Source: Sulfurovum sp. (GTDB lineage: Bacteria; Campylobacterota; Campylobacteria; Campylobacterales; Sulfurovaceae). Taken from it: a DNA stretch of 15,779 nucleotides. Made by a program: the position numbers and the translations under genes. The stretch covers positions 1 to 15,779 of the forward strand of contig DAOUPF010000004.1 in assembly GCA_030626265.1 (NCBI GenBank), written 5' to 3'. Numbering within the stretch: position 1 is the first letter of the stretch; every line of letters begins with the position of its first letter. Positions 8,042-14,178 of the stretch are shown here, piece after piece. The notes under the pieces are model-generated. The model searched no databases, was not told the DNA's origin, and saw nothing but the letters and a program-made list of their open reading frames with translations.

Positions 8042-8165
8042 TAATTCTTTAGATGGTGGCGTATTCTCTCCTATGAAAATGTTGATTAAAATTTATAGAG
8101 GATTAAATAAGTCTCTCAAGCTAAAAATGGTCGATGATTATTTGGTTCAAAATAAGAAAAATTAA
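8013..8165 (+). pseudogene. Short open frame, possible remnant of a lost gene
   Basis: A frame open from inside repeat copy 2 to a TAA at 8163. After the repeat it reads GNSLDGGVFSPMKMLIKIYR and continues KSLKLKMVDDYLVQNKKN. The first in-frame ATG is at 8073 (30 codons), with no ribosome site. The composition looks protein-like, but there is no recognisable domain and no promoter. I read it as the 3' debris of a gene cut by the repeat element, perhaps the one that starts at 7927. It could be chance. Confidence 0.25.
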
Positions 8166-8193
8166 TAATTAAACACCCGAAATTTACTATTAG

Positions 8194-8301
8194 GTCGATT
8201 ATTTAGATATCAATATAAATGGGGATATTATTAGTAAAACTTCAGCTGAGGGTAATTATAGTGTTAATATTTATTCGGTAGATAGGTTTGGTTTGAACTA
8301 G
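8194..8301 (+). pseudogene. Short open frame, possible remnant of a surface or secreted protein
   Basis: Thirty-five codons open between two TAG stops. The translation includes DININGDIISKTSAEGNYS and VNIYSVDRFGLN, with a Gly/Asn/Ser-rich, beta-strand-like pattern such as found in carboxypeptidase-regulatory-like or bacterial surface domains. There is no start codon, ribosome site or promoter. Together with 8013-8165 it suggests that decayed coding DNA fills this gap. Weak evidence. Confidence 0.2.
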
Positions 8302-8365
8302 CTTGAAAATAAAGTGATATAAGTCTTAGGAAGTGAATAGATAAAAATGTGACTTTTTAATACTT

Positions 8366-8378
8366 TTTGGGTATAATC
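8366..8378 (+). promoter_or_regulatory. Promoter (-10 box) for rpmE
   Basis: TTTGGGTATAATC with TATAAT at 8372-8377, identical over 13 bases to the box at 6513-6525. No -35 box is visible. Transcription from about 8384 would give a leader of about 114 bases before rpmE, long for this organism. Confidence 0.7.
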
Positions 8379-8383
8379 CCAGA

Positions 8384-8497
8384 CTATTTAGCTGTCTCAC
8401 CGTAGAGTGTTGCAGCGACCCTGTTCATATGGATATGGAAGAGCGTTATGCTAGAATGGATTAGTTATCCATCATAATCAAACTAAAAGGTCTCAAA
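8384..8497 (+). promoter_or_regulatory. Structured 5' leader of rpmE with competing hairpins
   Basis: The leader is less AT-rich at its 5' end than the surrounding gap. ATCCAT at 8467-8472 can pair with ATGGAT at 8456-8461 (a 5-base loop, TAGTT), or, one base longer, with ATGGATA at 8429-8435 across a 30-base loop. The two pairings exclude each other. A further possible stem joins GCTG (8391-8394) and CAGC (8413-8416). The ribosome site AAAGG (8484-8488) lies just after the switchable segment. L31 genes in several phyla have autoregulatory leaders; whether this is one is inference. Confidence 0.35.
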
Positions 8498-8698
8498 ATG
8501 AGAAAAGAAATTCATCCTGACTATGTAGAGTGTCAAGTTAATTGTGCATGTGGAAACAGCTTTGAAGTAAAGTCTAACAAGGCAGAGCTTTCAATCGATA
8601 TTTGTAATGAGTGTCACCCATTCTTTACTGGATCTGAGAAGATTGTTGATGCGGCTGGCCGTGTTGATAAGTTTAAGAAGAAGTATAAACTTTCATAG
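8498..8698 (+). CDS. rpmE: 50S ribosomal protein L31, zinc-binding type
   Basis: A 66-residue ribosomal protein of the bridge region between the subunits. It starts MRKEIHPDY, the classic L31 start. The zinc ligands are C16 and C18 (CAC) and C36 and C39 (CNEC), followed by HPFFTGSEK, so it is the zinc-carrying (C+) form. The C-terminus is basic ([10 protein letters not shown]). The ribosome site is AAAGG at 8484-8488. In Helicobacter and Campylobacter rpmE is also followed by rsmI and rlmB. The rsmE-rpmE link here is widened by repeats and gene debris. Confidence 0.97.
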   Translation: MRKEIHPDYVECQVNCACGNSFEVKSNKAELSIDICNECHPFFTGSEKIVDAAGRVDKFKKKYKLS

Positions 8699-8714
8699 AG
8701 TATCTCTATGTTTA

Positions 8715-8745
8715 TATCCAATTCTACCCTTTGGTAGATTGGATA
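8715..8745 (+). terminator. Hairpin after rpmE, probable terminator
   Basis: TATCCAAT-CTACC (8715-8728, with one bulged T at 8723) pairs with GGTAG-ATTGGATA (8733-8745) around a four-base loop, CTTT. The 13-pair stem is strong for such AT-rich DNA. Only three T residues follow, so termination may be partial or the hairpin may protect the rpmE 3' end. It would limit read-through into rsmI. Confidence 0.6.
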
Positions 8746-8751
8746 TTTGAT

Positions 8752-8762
8752 ACCTGACCCTA
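8752..8762 (+). repeat. Isolated terminal motif of the palindromic repeat
   Basis: ACCTGACCCTA is identical to the right end of both 105-base elements (8027-8036 region of copy 2 and the matching part of copy 1). No left end is present nearby. It could be a relic of a third insertion or a chance 11-base match. It lies 15 bases before the rsmI start, where a ribosome site would be expected. Confidence 0.4.
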
Positions 8763-8777
8763 GTTTAGATACAAACA

Positions 8778-9590
8778 ATGCTTACATTTATCCCTACCCC
8801 CATCGGAAACCCACAAGACATAACTATTCGTGCTATAAAGTGTTTTGAAAAGACAGAACTTTTTCTTTGTGAAGATACACGCCATACTAAAAGGCTCTTG
8901 AGACTGTTAGAAGAGCGATTTGATATGGTGTATCCTGATGCAGAGTTTTTGTCATTTAATGAGCATAATGGTGAGGAGAGACTGACTCAAATAGCAGACT
9001 CTTTGGAAGAGAAAGAGGTAGTATATGTCAGTGATGCAGGTATGCCAGTCATCTCTGATCCTGGGCAGATATTAGTAGAGTATTGTCAGAGAGAAGAGAT
9101 AGCATATGATGTACTACCTGGTGCATCAGCAGTAACTACAGCTTATGCCGCTAGTGGTTTTGAAGAGGGCAAGTTTCTATTTTTTGGTTTTTTGCCACAC
9201 AAAGGTGCTGATAGAAACTCGGCACTAAGTGAAGCTATGAATAGTAGCTATAGTACAGTGCTATATGAGTCACCTCATAGACTGTTGAAGTTGCTAGAAC
9301 AGATAGTAGCTATAGATGGTAGTCGTGAGCTTTTTCTCGCAAAAGAGATTAGTAAAAAGTTTCAGAGATACTATCGTGGAACTGCTACTGAGATAGATGA
9401 AATACTCCAAAGTCAAGAGATTAGAGGAGAGTGGGTAGTTGTCATAAGAGCAATGCAAGATATCGCTAAAACTCTATCTTTTGATGAGGTATTTGCATTT
9501 GATATACCACCAAAACCCAAAGCAAAACTACTCTCAAGACTTAGTGATAAGAGCGTAAAAGAGTGCTATGAAGAGTTAATTAGAAATTAG
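8778..9590 (+). CDS. rsmI: RsmI, 16S rRNA (cytidine-1402-2'-O)-methyltransferase
   Basis: Tetrapyrrole-methylase-fold enzyme that methylates the ribose of C1402 in the 16S decoding centre. Family motifs run in order: IPTPIGNPQDITIRA (5-19), CEDTRHTKRLL (31-41), VSDAGMPVISDPG (84-96), LPGASAV (113-119), FFGFLPHKG (135-143), YESPHRLL (163-170) and KEISKKFQRYYRG (189-201). The length of 270 residues is close to normal. No ribosome site precedes the ATG; the stretch before it is GATACAAAC, so initiation is probably weak or leaderless. The gene ends within a tandem TTAGAAA tract: its last codons and stop are made of the first two repeat units. Confidence 0.95.
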   Translation: MLTFIPTPIGNPQDITIRAIKCFEKTELFLCEDTRHTKRLLRLLEERFDMVYPDAEFLSFNEHNGEERLTQIADSLEEKEVVYVSDAGMPVISDPGQILVEYCQREEIAYDVLPGASAVTTAYAASGFEEGKFLFFGFLPHKGADRNSALSEAMNSSYSTVLYESPHRLLKLLEQIVAIDGSRELFLAKEISKKFQRYYRGTATEIDEILQSQEIRGEWVVVIRAMQDIAKTLSFDEVFAFDIPPKPKAKLLSRLSDKSVKECYEELIRN

Positions 9591-9607
9591 AAATTAGAAA
9601 TTAGAAA
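9580..9607 (+). repeat. Tandem heptamer repeat, four TTAGAAA units
   Basis: Four perfect TTAGAAA copies in a row. The rsmI stop (TAG, 9588-9590) lies in the second copy, so a change in copy number would leave RsmI unchanged as long as two copies remain. It would instead change the DNA between rsmI and the rlmB -10 box, which begins 33 bases downstream. Confidence 0.9.
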
Positions 9608-9634
9608 TTGGTGTGCCACAAAAATCAAGCTAAT

Positions 9635-9647
9635 TTTAGGTAAAATC
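9635..9647 (+). promoter_or_regulatory. Putative promoter (-10 box) for rlmB
   Basis: TTTAGGTAAAATC matches 11 of 13 bases of the box seen at 6513-6525 and 8366-8378, with TAAAAT at 9641-9646. The expected transcription start, about 6-8 bases downstream, coincides with the rlmB ATG at 9653, so the transcript could be leaderless. Confidence 0.5.
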
Positions 9648-9652
9648 TTTAC

Positions 9653-10339
9653 ATGATAATTTATGGAAAGCAGGTATGCCTGCATGCATTGCAAAAATAT
9701 GAAGAGAAGATAGAGACAGTATATGTTGCCAAAAAGGGGATACTCCCACAGCCTATCTTCAATCAATATCACTCAAAAATAAAGTTCCTAGAAAACCAGT
9801 GGGCACAAGCTATGAGTAAAGGTGGCAACCACCAAGGTCTTTTGGTAGAGATGGCAGAGTATAAGACTACTACTCTAGAGCAGATTAAGATGGGTGATTT
9901 TATCATCATCTTAGATGGCTTGACAGATGTAGGCAATATAGGAGCCATAGTCAGAACGGCGTATTCACTAGGAGTAGATGGTATCATCGCTACAGGAGTA
10001 AAACAGCTCCACTTTGCTGCTATTGCTCGTACAAGCTCTGGGGCTTTACTAGATATGCCTTTTATGGTAAAGCACAATATACTGGATGTTCTGAATGAAC
10101 TGTCTCAAGTAGGCTTTGTAAGTTATGGTGCCTCTATGGAAGGTAAGCCAGTAGAAGATATCTCATATGCTCCCAAAAGAGTATTAGTACTTGGTAGTGA
10201 AGGAAAAGGCTTGTCGAAGAAAGCACGATCCAAACTAGACCATACACTATCCATAACTATGAAGAGAGACTTTGACTCGCTCAATGTCTCTGCGGCAGCA
10301 GCAATAATGATACATAGGATGAATTATGCAACTAAATGA
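9653..10339 (+). CDS. rlmB: RlmB-type 23S rRNA (guanosine-2'-O)-methyltransferase, TrmH family
   Basis: SPOUT methyltransferase that, by homology, methylates the ribose of G2251 in 23S rRNA. The N-terminal substrate-binding domain covers about residues 1-75, with MIIYGKQ at the start and GNHQGLLVEM at 58-67. The three catalytic motifs are visible: LDGLTDVGNIGAIVRTA (87-103, with N95 and R101), VLGSEGKGLSKKAR (179-192, with E183) and MKRDFDSLNVSAAAA (203-217). The length of 228 residues is normal. No clear ribosome site precedes the ATG; only AGG at 9638-9640, 12 bases away. The downstream gene overlaps it by 14 bases. Another TrmH-family target cannot be excluded. Confidence 0.9.
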   Translation: MIIYGKQVCLHALQKYEEKIETVYVAKKGILPQPIFNQYHSKIKFLENQWAQAMSKGGNHQGLLVEMAEYKTTTLEQIKMGDFIIILDGLTDVGNIGAIVRTAYSLGVDGIIATGVKQLHFAAIARTSSGALLDMPFMVKHNILDVLNELSQVGFVSYGASMEGKPVEDISYAPKRVLVLGSEGKGLSKKARSKLDHTLSITMKRDFDSLNVSAAAAIMIHRMNYATK

Positions 10340-11474
10340 AGTTATAGAAGAAAATAGTATAAAGACCATTGCTAAAAGAACGCGTATCTCAGTTGAAAAT
10401 ATAGAAAAACTTGTAGCTCATGACTTCTCTACAATGAAGAAGGTGAAAGCACAGGGGTTTATCTCTATACTTGAGAGAGAGTTTAATCTAGAATTGAATT
10501 CACTTAGAAAAGAGTGTAGCGAGTATTTCTCATCTTATCATGATGAAAAAATTGATACCAATTTAGTTATAAGCATTCCTGAAAATCTAGATTCAGGAAG
10601 TGGATGGCTGTCAAAGTTGTTAATTTTAATATTGCTTTTTGCTCTTGGATATGGTGCATGGTATTTTTTTGTAGATAACAATGAAACAGTAGATAACAAT
10701 GTTACACTAATCGAGAACAGTAGTAACGATGACTTTATAGGTAAAATCATCGCACAAGCAGAAGAGTGGCTAGGCGATAGTAATACTATAGTAGATGATG
10801 ACAACTCTTCGGTAGCAGATAGTGGAGTATGGGCAGAACAAGACACTAGTAGTGATAAACCTAGTGATACTAAATCAAGTTCTGATACTCAGGAGACAGA
10901 GACAGAGACAAATGATTCTATCAATGAAGAGAAGATTATTCGTGAAGCCAAAGAAGAGCAACAAGAGATCATAGCACAAGAAGAGGCTCAAGATATCTCT
11001 GATGATCCTTTTAGTATAGAGAGTATAATGGGCAATGATATCATAAAGCTTACTGATAAAAATAGCGATGTAAATGAAAATACAAATGATGGTGATAGCC
11101 TTGCTACAGAGGTTCCATCTATCGCTAGTGAAAACAGTGACGAAGTAGTGCCCAAAGAAGTGGAACCTGTTATTAAGATAGTAGCAGATAAAAAAACAGT
11201 TATTATGCATCCACTAAAAAAGGTATGGATAGGTTATACCAATCTAGATAATATGAAAAGAGAATCCAAGGTAGTGGAAGAGGATATCAGTTTTGATACA
11301 TCTAAAGGTAAATGGATTATGGTTGCTGGTCATGGCGGTATTAGTTTTAAGATAAATGGCAAAGAGATAGAGACAGAAAATAGATCTAAAAAGTACTTTT
11401 TGATTAGGAAGGGTACAGTTAAATCTATATCTCAAGAAGAGTTTCAGAAATTAAATAAAAGTAAGGTATGGTAG
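10326..11474 (+). CDS. RodZ-like bitopic membrane protein: cytoplasmic HTH, one membrane helix, periplasmic domain
   Basis: A 382-residue protein with three parts. Residues 1-65 form a helix-turn-helix-like domain (IKTIAKRTRISVENIEKLVA). Residues 94-115 are a single membrane helix (LLILILLFALGYGAWYFF). Residues 116-280 are a low-complexity, Asp/Glu/Ser/Asn-rich linker. The last 95 residues are a compact, mostly beta domain (HPLKKVWIGYTNL, ISFKINGKEIE). This layout is that of RodZ, which links MreB to the cell wall machinery in rods, but sequence likeness is only suggestive. A homologous gene sits between rlmB and the aminotransferase in Campylobacter, as I recall. The start lies inside the rlmB 3' end with AGGA (10315-10318) as ribosome site. 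Function remains open. Confidence 0.85.
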   Translation: MQLNEVIEENSIKTIAKRTRISVENIEKLVAHDFSTMKKVKAQGFISILEREFNLELNSLRKECSEYFSSYHDEKIDTNLVISIPENLDSGSGWLSKLLILILLFALGYGAWYFFVDNNETVDNNVTLIENSSNDDFIGKIIAQAEEWLGDSNTIVDDDNSSVADSGVWAEQDTSSDKPSDTKSSSDTQETETETNDSINEEKIIREAKEEQQEIIAQEEAQDISDDPFSIESIMGNDIIKLTDKNSDVNENTNDGDSLATEVPSIASENSDEVVPKEVEPVIKIVADKKTVIMHPLKKVWIGYTNLDNMKRESKVVEEDISFDTSKGKWIMVAGHGGISFKINGKEIETENRSKKYFLIRKGTVKSISQEEFQKLNKSKVW

Positions 11475-11483
11475 GAATAAATA

Positions 11484-12716
11484 ATGTTTGAAGAGATACA
11501 GTTTGATAAGATAAATAGATTACCCAAGTATATATTTGCAGAGATAAATGAGATCAAGATGGCTGCTAGAAGAGCAGGTGAGGATATCATAGATTTTTCT
11601 ATGGGAAATCCAGATGCTAGAACTCCACAGCCTATCATAGACAAGCTATGTGAGACAGCTCAAAGAGACAAGACACATGGCTATAGTGCTAGTAAAGGTA
11701 TATACAAGCTTCGCCTTGCGATGGCAAATTGGTACAAGAGAAAGTATAACGTAGAGCTCGATCCAGATACTGAAGTGATAGCAACAATGGGAAGCAAAGA
11801 GGGTTATGTACACCTAGTACAGGCAATCTCCAACCCAGGTGATGTAGCGATAGTGCCAGATCCTACATATCCTATCCACTCTCAAGCATTTATACTAGCA
11901 GGTGCAAATGTTGAGAAAATGCAGTTGATTTTTGATGAGGAGACATTTAAAGTAGATGAAGATAGGTTCTTAGCAGATGTAGAGGATCACCTAGATAACT
12001 CTATCCCTAGAGCCAAGTTTTTAGTAGTCAACTTCCCTCACAATCCTAGTACAGCTACAGTGACTCCAGAGTTTTATGAGAGGCTTGTGACTCTAGCAAA
12101 AGAGAAGAGATTTTATATCATATCTGATATTGCTTATGCAGATATCACATTTGAGGGATACAAGACTCCATCTATCATGGAGGTAGAGGGTGCAAAAGAG
12201 GTAGCAGTAGAGTCATATACACTATCTAAAAGCTACAATATGGCAGGCTGGAGAGTAGGCTTCATAGTAGGAAACAAGAAGCTCATAGGGGCCTTGCAGA
12301 GTATCAAATCATGGCTTGACTATGGTATGTTTACGCCTATTCAAGTAGCTGCAACTGTAGCACTTGATGAGCATGGCTATGTACCAGATGAACAGATAAT
12401 ACCTAGATATAAAAAGAGACGAGATGTGATGATAGAGTCTTTTACCAATGCAGGATGGAGACTAGCCAAGCCAAATGCCTCTATGTTCATCTGGGGAAAG
12501 ATACCAGAAGTAGCACGAGATATGGGATCACTGGAGTTTGCCAAGCAGCTTCTTATTCATGCTGGTGTGGCTGTAAGTCCAGGGATTGGATTTGGTAAGT
12601 ATGGAGATGAGTATGTCCGTATAGCTCTCATAGAGAATGAAAAGCGTATCCGTCAAGCAGCAAAAAATATCAAAAAGTTCCTCAAAGACTTGGAAGCTGG
12701 AAAAATAAAATGGTAA
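11484..12716 (+). CDS. alaC: AlaC-like class I/II aminotransferase (PLP-dependent), probably alanine-forming
   Basis: PLP enzyme that probably transfers an amino group between glutamate and pyruvate. It aligns by eye with E. coli AlaC almost throughout: RLPKYIFAEINEIKMAARR (12-30), IIDFSMGNPD (35-44), HGYSASKGI (65-73), NFPHNPSTA (183-191), SDIAYADITF (214-223), and TLSKSYNMAGWRVGF (246-260) with the PLP lysine K249. The length of 410 residues is normal. Related families include LL-diaminopimelate and aspartate aminotransferases, so the exact substrate needs proof; its coupling to hom could equally suggest an aspartate-family role. A ribosome site (AGGAA) overlaps the stop of the preceding gene, and hom overlaps its last 7 bases. 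Confidence 0.9.
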   Translation: MFEEIQFDKINRLPKYIFAEINEIKMAARRAGEDIIDFSMGNPDARTPQPIIDKLCETAQRDKTHGYSASKGIYKLRLAMANWYKRKYNVELDPDTEVIATMGSKEGYVHLVQAISNPGDVAIVPDPTYPIHSQAFILAGANVEKMQLIFDEETFKVDEDRFLADVEDHLDNSIPRAKFLVVNFPHNPSTATVTPEFYERLVTLAKEKRFYIISDIAYADITFEGYKTPSIMEVEGAKEVAVESYTLSKSYNMAGWRVGFIVGNKKLIGALQSIKSWLDYGMFTPIQVAATVALDEHGYVPDEQIIPRYKKRRDVMIESFTNAGWRLAKPNASMFIWGKIPEVARDMGSLEFAKQLLIHAGVAVSPGIGFGKYGDEYVRIALIENEKRIRQAAKNIKKFLKDLEAGKIKW

Positions 12717-13972
12717 ATATAGGGATCTTGGGTGTAGGTACAGTAGGTGCAAGTGTTGCCAATATACTAGCAGAAAATGCTGATATCATAGAAGCACGAG
12801 CGGGCAAAAAGATAGTAGCCAAATCTGGGGTAGTACAAAATCTAAGCAAAGATAGAGGCGTATCTATCCAGCTAAGTGATAACCCTCTAGATGTAGTAGA
12901 TGATCCAGAGATAGATATTGTAGTAGAGCTTATGGGTGGAGTAGAGAAGCCATATGAACTAGTCAAAAGAGCACTAGAGAATGGCAAAGCAGTAGTCACA
13001 GCCAATAAAGCACTACTAGCGTATCACCGCTATGAGCTACAAGAGATAGCAGGTGATATACCTCTGATGTATGAGGCGAGTACAGCAGGTGGGATTCCTG
13101 TCATTGGAGCACTACGTAGTGGTCTAAGTGCCAATCATATAGAGTCTATACAAGGCATCATGAATGGTACATGTAACTATATGCTCACAAAGATGATAAA
13201 TGAGGGTGCTCAGTATGACCAGATACTAAAAGAGGCACAAGAACTAGGCTATGCAGAAGCTGATCCGACTTTTGATGTGGGTGGCTTTGATGCCTCTCAC
13301 AAGCTACTGATACTGGCTTCCATAGCATATGGGCTAGATGCAAAACCAGAAGATATCCTCATAGAGGGCATAGAAAATATCACCCAAACAGATGTGGCTT
13401 TTGCTAAAGAGTTTGGATATGAGATAAAACTACTAGGAATTGCTAAAAAAGTAGGCAATGGTGTAGAGCTAAGAGTACACGCAACTATGATACCAAGTGA
13501 GAGTATGATAGCCAAAGTAGATGGTGTGATGAATGCAGTGACTATAGTAGGTGACCGTGTAGGTGAGACTATGTATTATGGTCCTGGTGCTGGTGGAGAC
13601 GCTACAGCTTCTGCTGTGATTGCAGATATAGTAGATATAGTACGAGGCAATCAAGGTCCTATGCTTGGATATAAAAAAGGTTTAGAGAAGGGCTTAAAGC
13701 TATTAAGCTCTGATGATATAGTCACCCAATACTACCTAAGACTAGATGTAAACGACCAAAGCGGAGTACTAGCGACTATCACATCTACACTGGGCAATTT
13801 TGGTATCTCTATAGAAGAAATGCTCCAAAAACCTATAGAGAATGAGGAGAAAGCAAAACTCCTATTTACAACACATCACTGCAAAGAGAGCAAAATGCAA
13901 GAAGCCATAAAAGAGCTTGGAAAGCTTGATGTGGTTTATGGAGATATTGCTATGATGAGGGTTGAGAAGTAA
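12710..13972 (+). CDS. hom: Homoserine dehydrogenase with C-terminal ACT domain
   Basis: Reduces aspartate semialdehyde to homoserine, the branch point to threonine and methionine. The NAD(P)-binding GILGVGTVG lies at 5-13, TANKALLA at 97-104, YEASTAGGIPVIGAL at 121-135, MNGTCNYML at 151-159, and the substrate-binding ELGYAEADPTFDVGGFDAS at 178-196, followed by the catalytic lysine region. The ACT domain (about 345-420, LRLDVNDQSGVLATITSTLG) points to feedback control by an end product such as threonine. The length of 420 residues is normal for single-function enzymes. It overlaps alaC by 7 bases (ATGGTAA), so the two are coupled. As I recall, Campylobacter has a YraN-type gene and thioredoxin genes next; here a methyltransferase follows. 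Confidence 0.96.
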   Translation: MVNIGILGVGTVGASVANILAENADIIEARAGKKIVAKSGVVQNLSKDRGVSIQLSDNPLDVVDDPEIDIVVELMGGVEKPYELVKRALENGKAVVTANKALLAYHRYELQEIAGDIPLMYEASTAGGIPVIGALRSGLSANHIESIQGIMNGTCNYMLTKMINEGAQYDQILKEAQELGYAEADPTFDVGGFDASHKLLILASIAYGLDAKPEDILIEGIENITQTDVAFAKEFGYEIKLLGIAKKVGNGVELRVHATMIPSESMIAKVDGVMNAVTIVGDRVGETMYYGPGAGGDATASAVIADIVDIVRGNQGPMLGYKKGLEKGLKLLSSDDIVTQYYLRLDVNDQSGVLATITSTLGNFGISIEEMLQKPIENEEKAKLLFTTHHCKESKMQEAIKELGKLDVVYGDIAMMRVEK

Positions 13973-13984
13973 GAGTTTATAAAA

Positions 13985-14013
13985 TGAGCCGATTAGTCAA
14001 TTTAAACGGCTCA
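13985..14013 (+). terminator. Weak hairpin downstream of hom
   Basis: TGAGCCG (13985-13991) pairs with CGGCTCA (14007-14013) around a 15-base loop, starting 12 bases after the hom stop. It is the most GC-rich inverted repeat nearby, but no T-run follows, so it is at best a partial terminator. It may mark the old end of the hom operon. Confidence 0.45.
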
Positions 14014-14055
14014 GAATATGAGTTATCTATCTTAATTACTTAAAAGTATGACAAT

Positions 14056-14085
14056 TTGACATATTATTAGTAGATTAAAGATAAT
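14056..14085 (+). promoter_or_regulatory. Putative promoter P1 of the methyltransferase, E. coli-like, within an inverted repeat
   Basis: TTGACA (14056-14061, perfect -35) and GATAAT (14080-14085) are 18 bases apart. A perfect 9-base inverted repeat, TGACATATT (14057-14065) and AATATGTCA (14094-14102), has one arm on the -35 box and the other near the expected transcription start at about 14092. A protein bound to both arms would cover the promoter, as in autoregulated restriction-modification genes. Promoter activity is inferred. Confidence 0.5.
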
Positions 14086-14105
14086 AAAATTTCAATATGT
14101 CATAA

Positions 14106-14123
14106 TTTGATATTAGTATCAAA
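14106..14123 (+). promoter_or_regulatory. Operator-like palindrome over the -35 box of promoter P2
   Basis: TTTGATA-TTAG-TATCAAA is a perfect 7-base inverted repeat with a four-base spacer. Its left arm contains the -35 box TTGATA of promoter P2. The sequence differs from the P1 repeat, so one regulator might not bind both. No regulator gene is visible in the window. Confidence 0.45.
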
Positions 14124-14135
14124 GGGTGGTATAAT
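14107..14135 (+). promoter_or_regulatory. Putative promoter P2 of the methyltransferase, near consensus
   Basis: TTGATA (14107-14112) is 17 bases from a perfect TATAAT (14130-14135), close to the sigma-70 consensus. The expected start, about 14142, gives a leader of about 37 bases to the ATG at 14179. The promoter therefore supports that start over the ATG at 14134, which overlaps the -10 box. The -35 box is unlike the other promoters of this window. Confidence 0.6.
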
Positions 14136-14178
14136 GACAGCACATAATCTTTTTAATTATAAAAGTATTGGAGTACCT

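Noticed and set aside
8384..8497. tRNA or SRP RNA in the rpmE leader
   Set aside because: No cloverleaf, T-loop or SRP core motif can be read; the stems fit a leader structure better.
14107..14178. Extended N-terminus of the methyltransferase from TTG at 14107 or ATG at 14134
   Set aside because: Both lie within the P2 promoter (-35 and -10 boxes). The extra residues have no methyltransferase likeness, while ATG at 14179 has a good ribosome site close before motif I.
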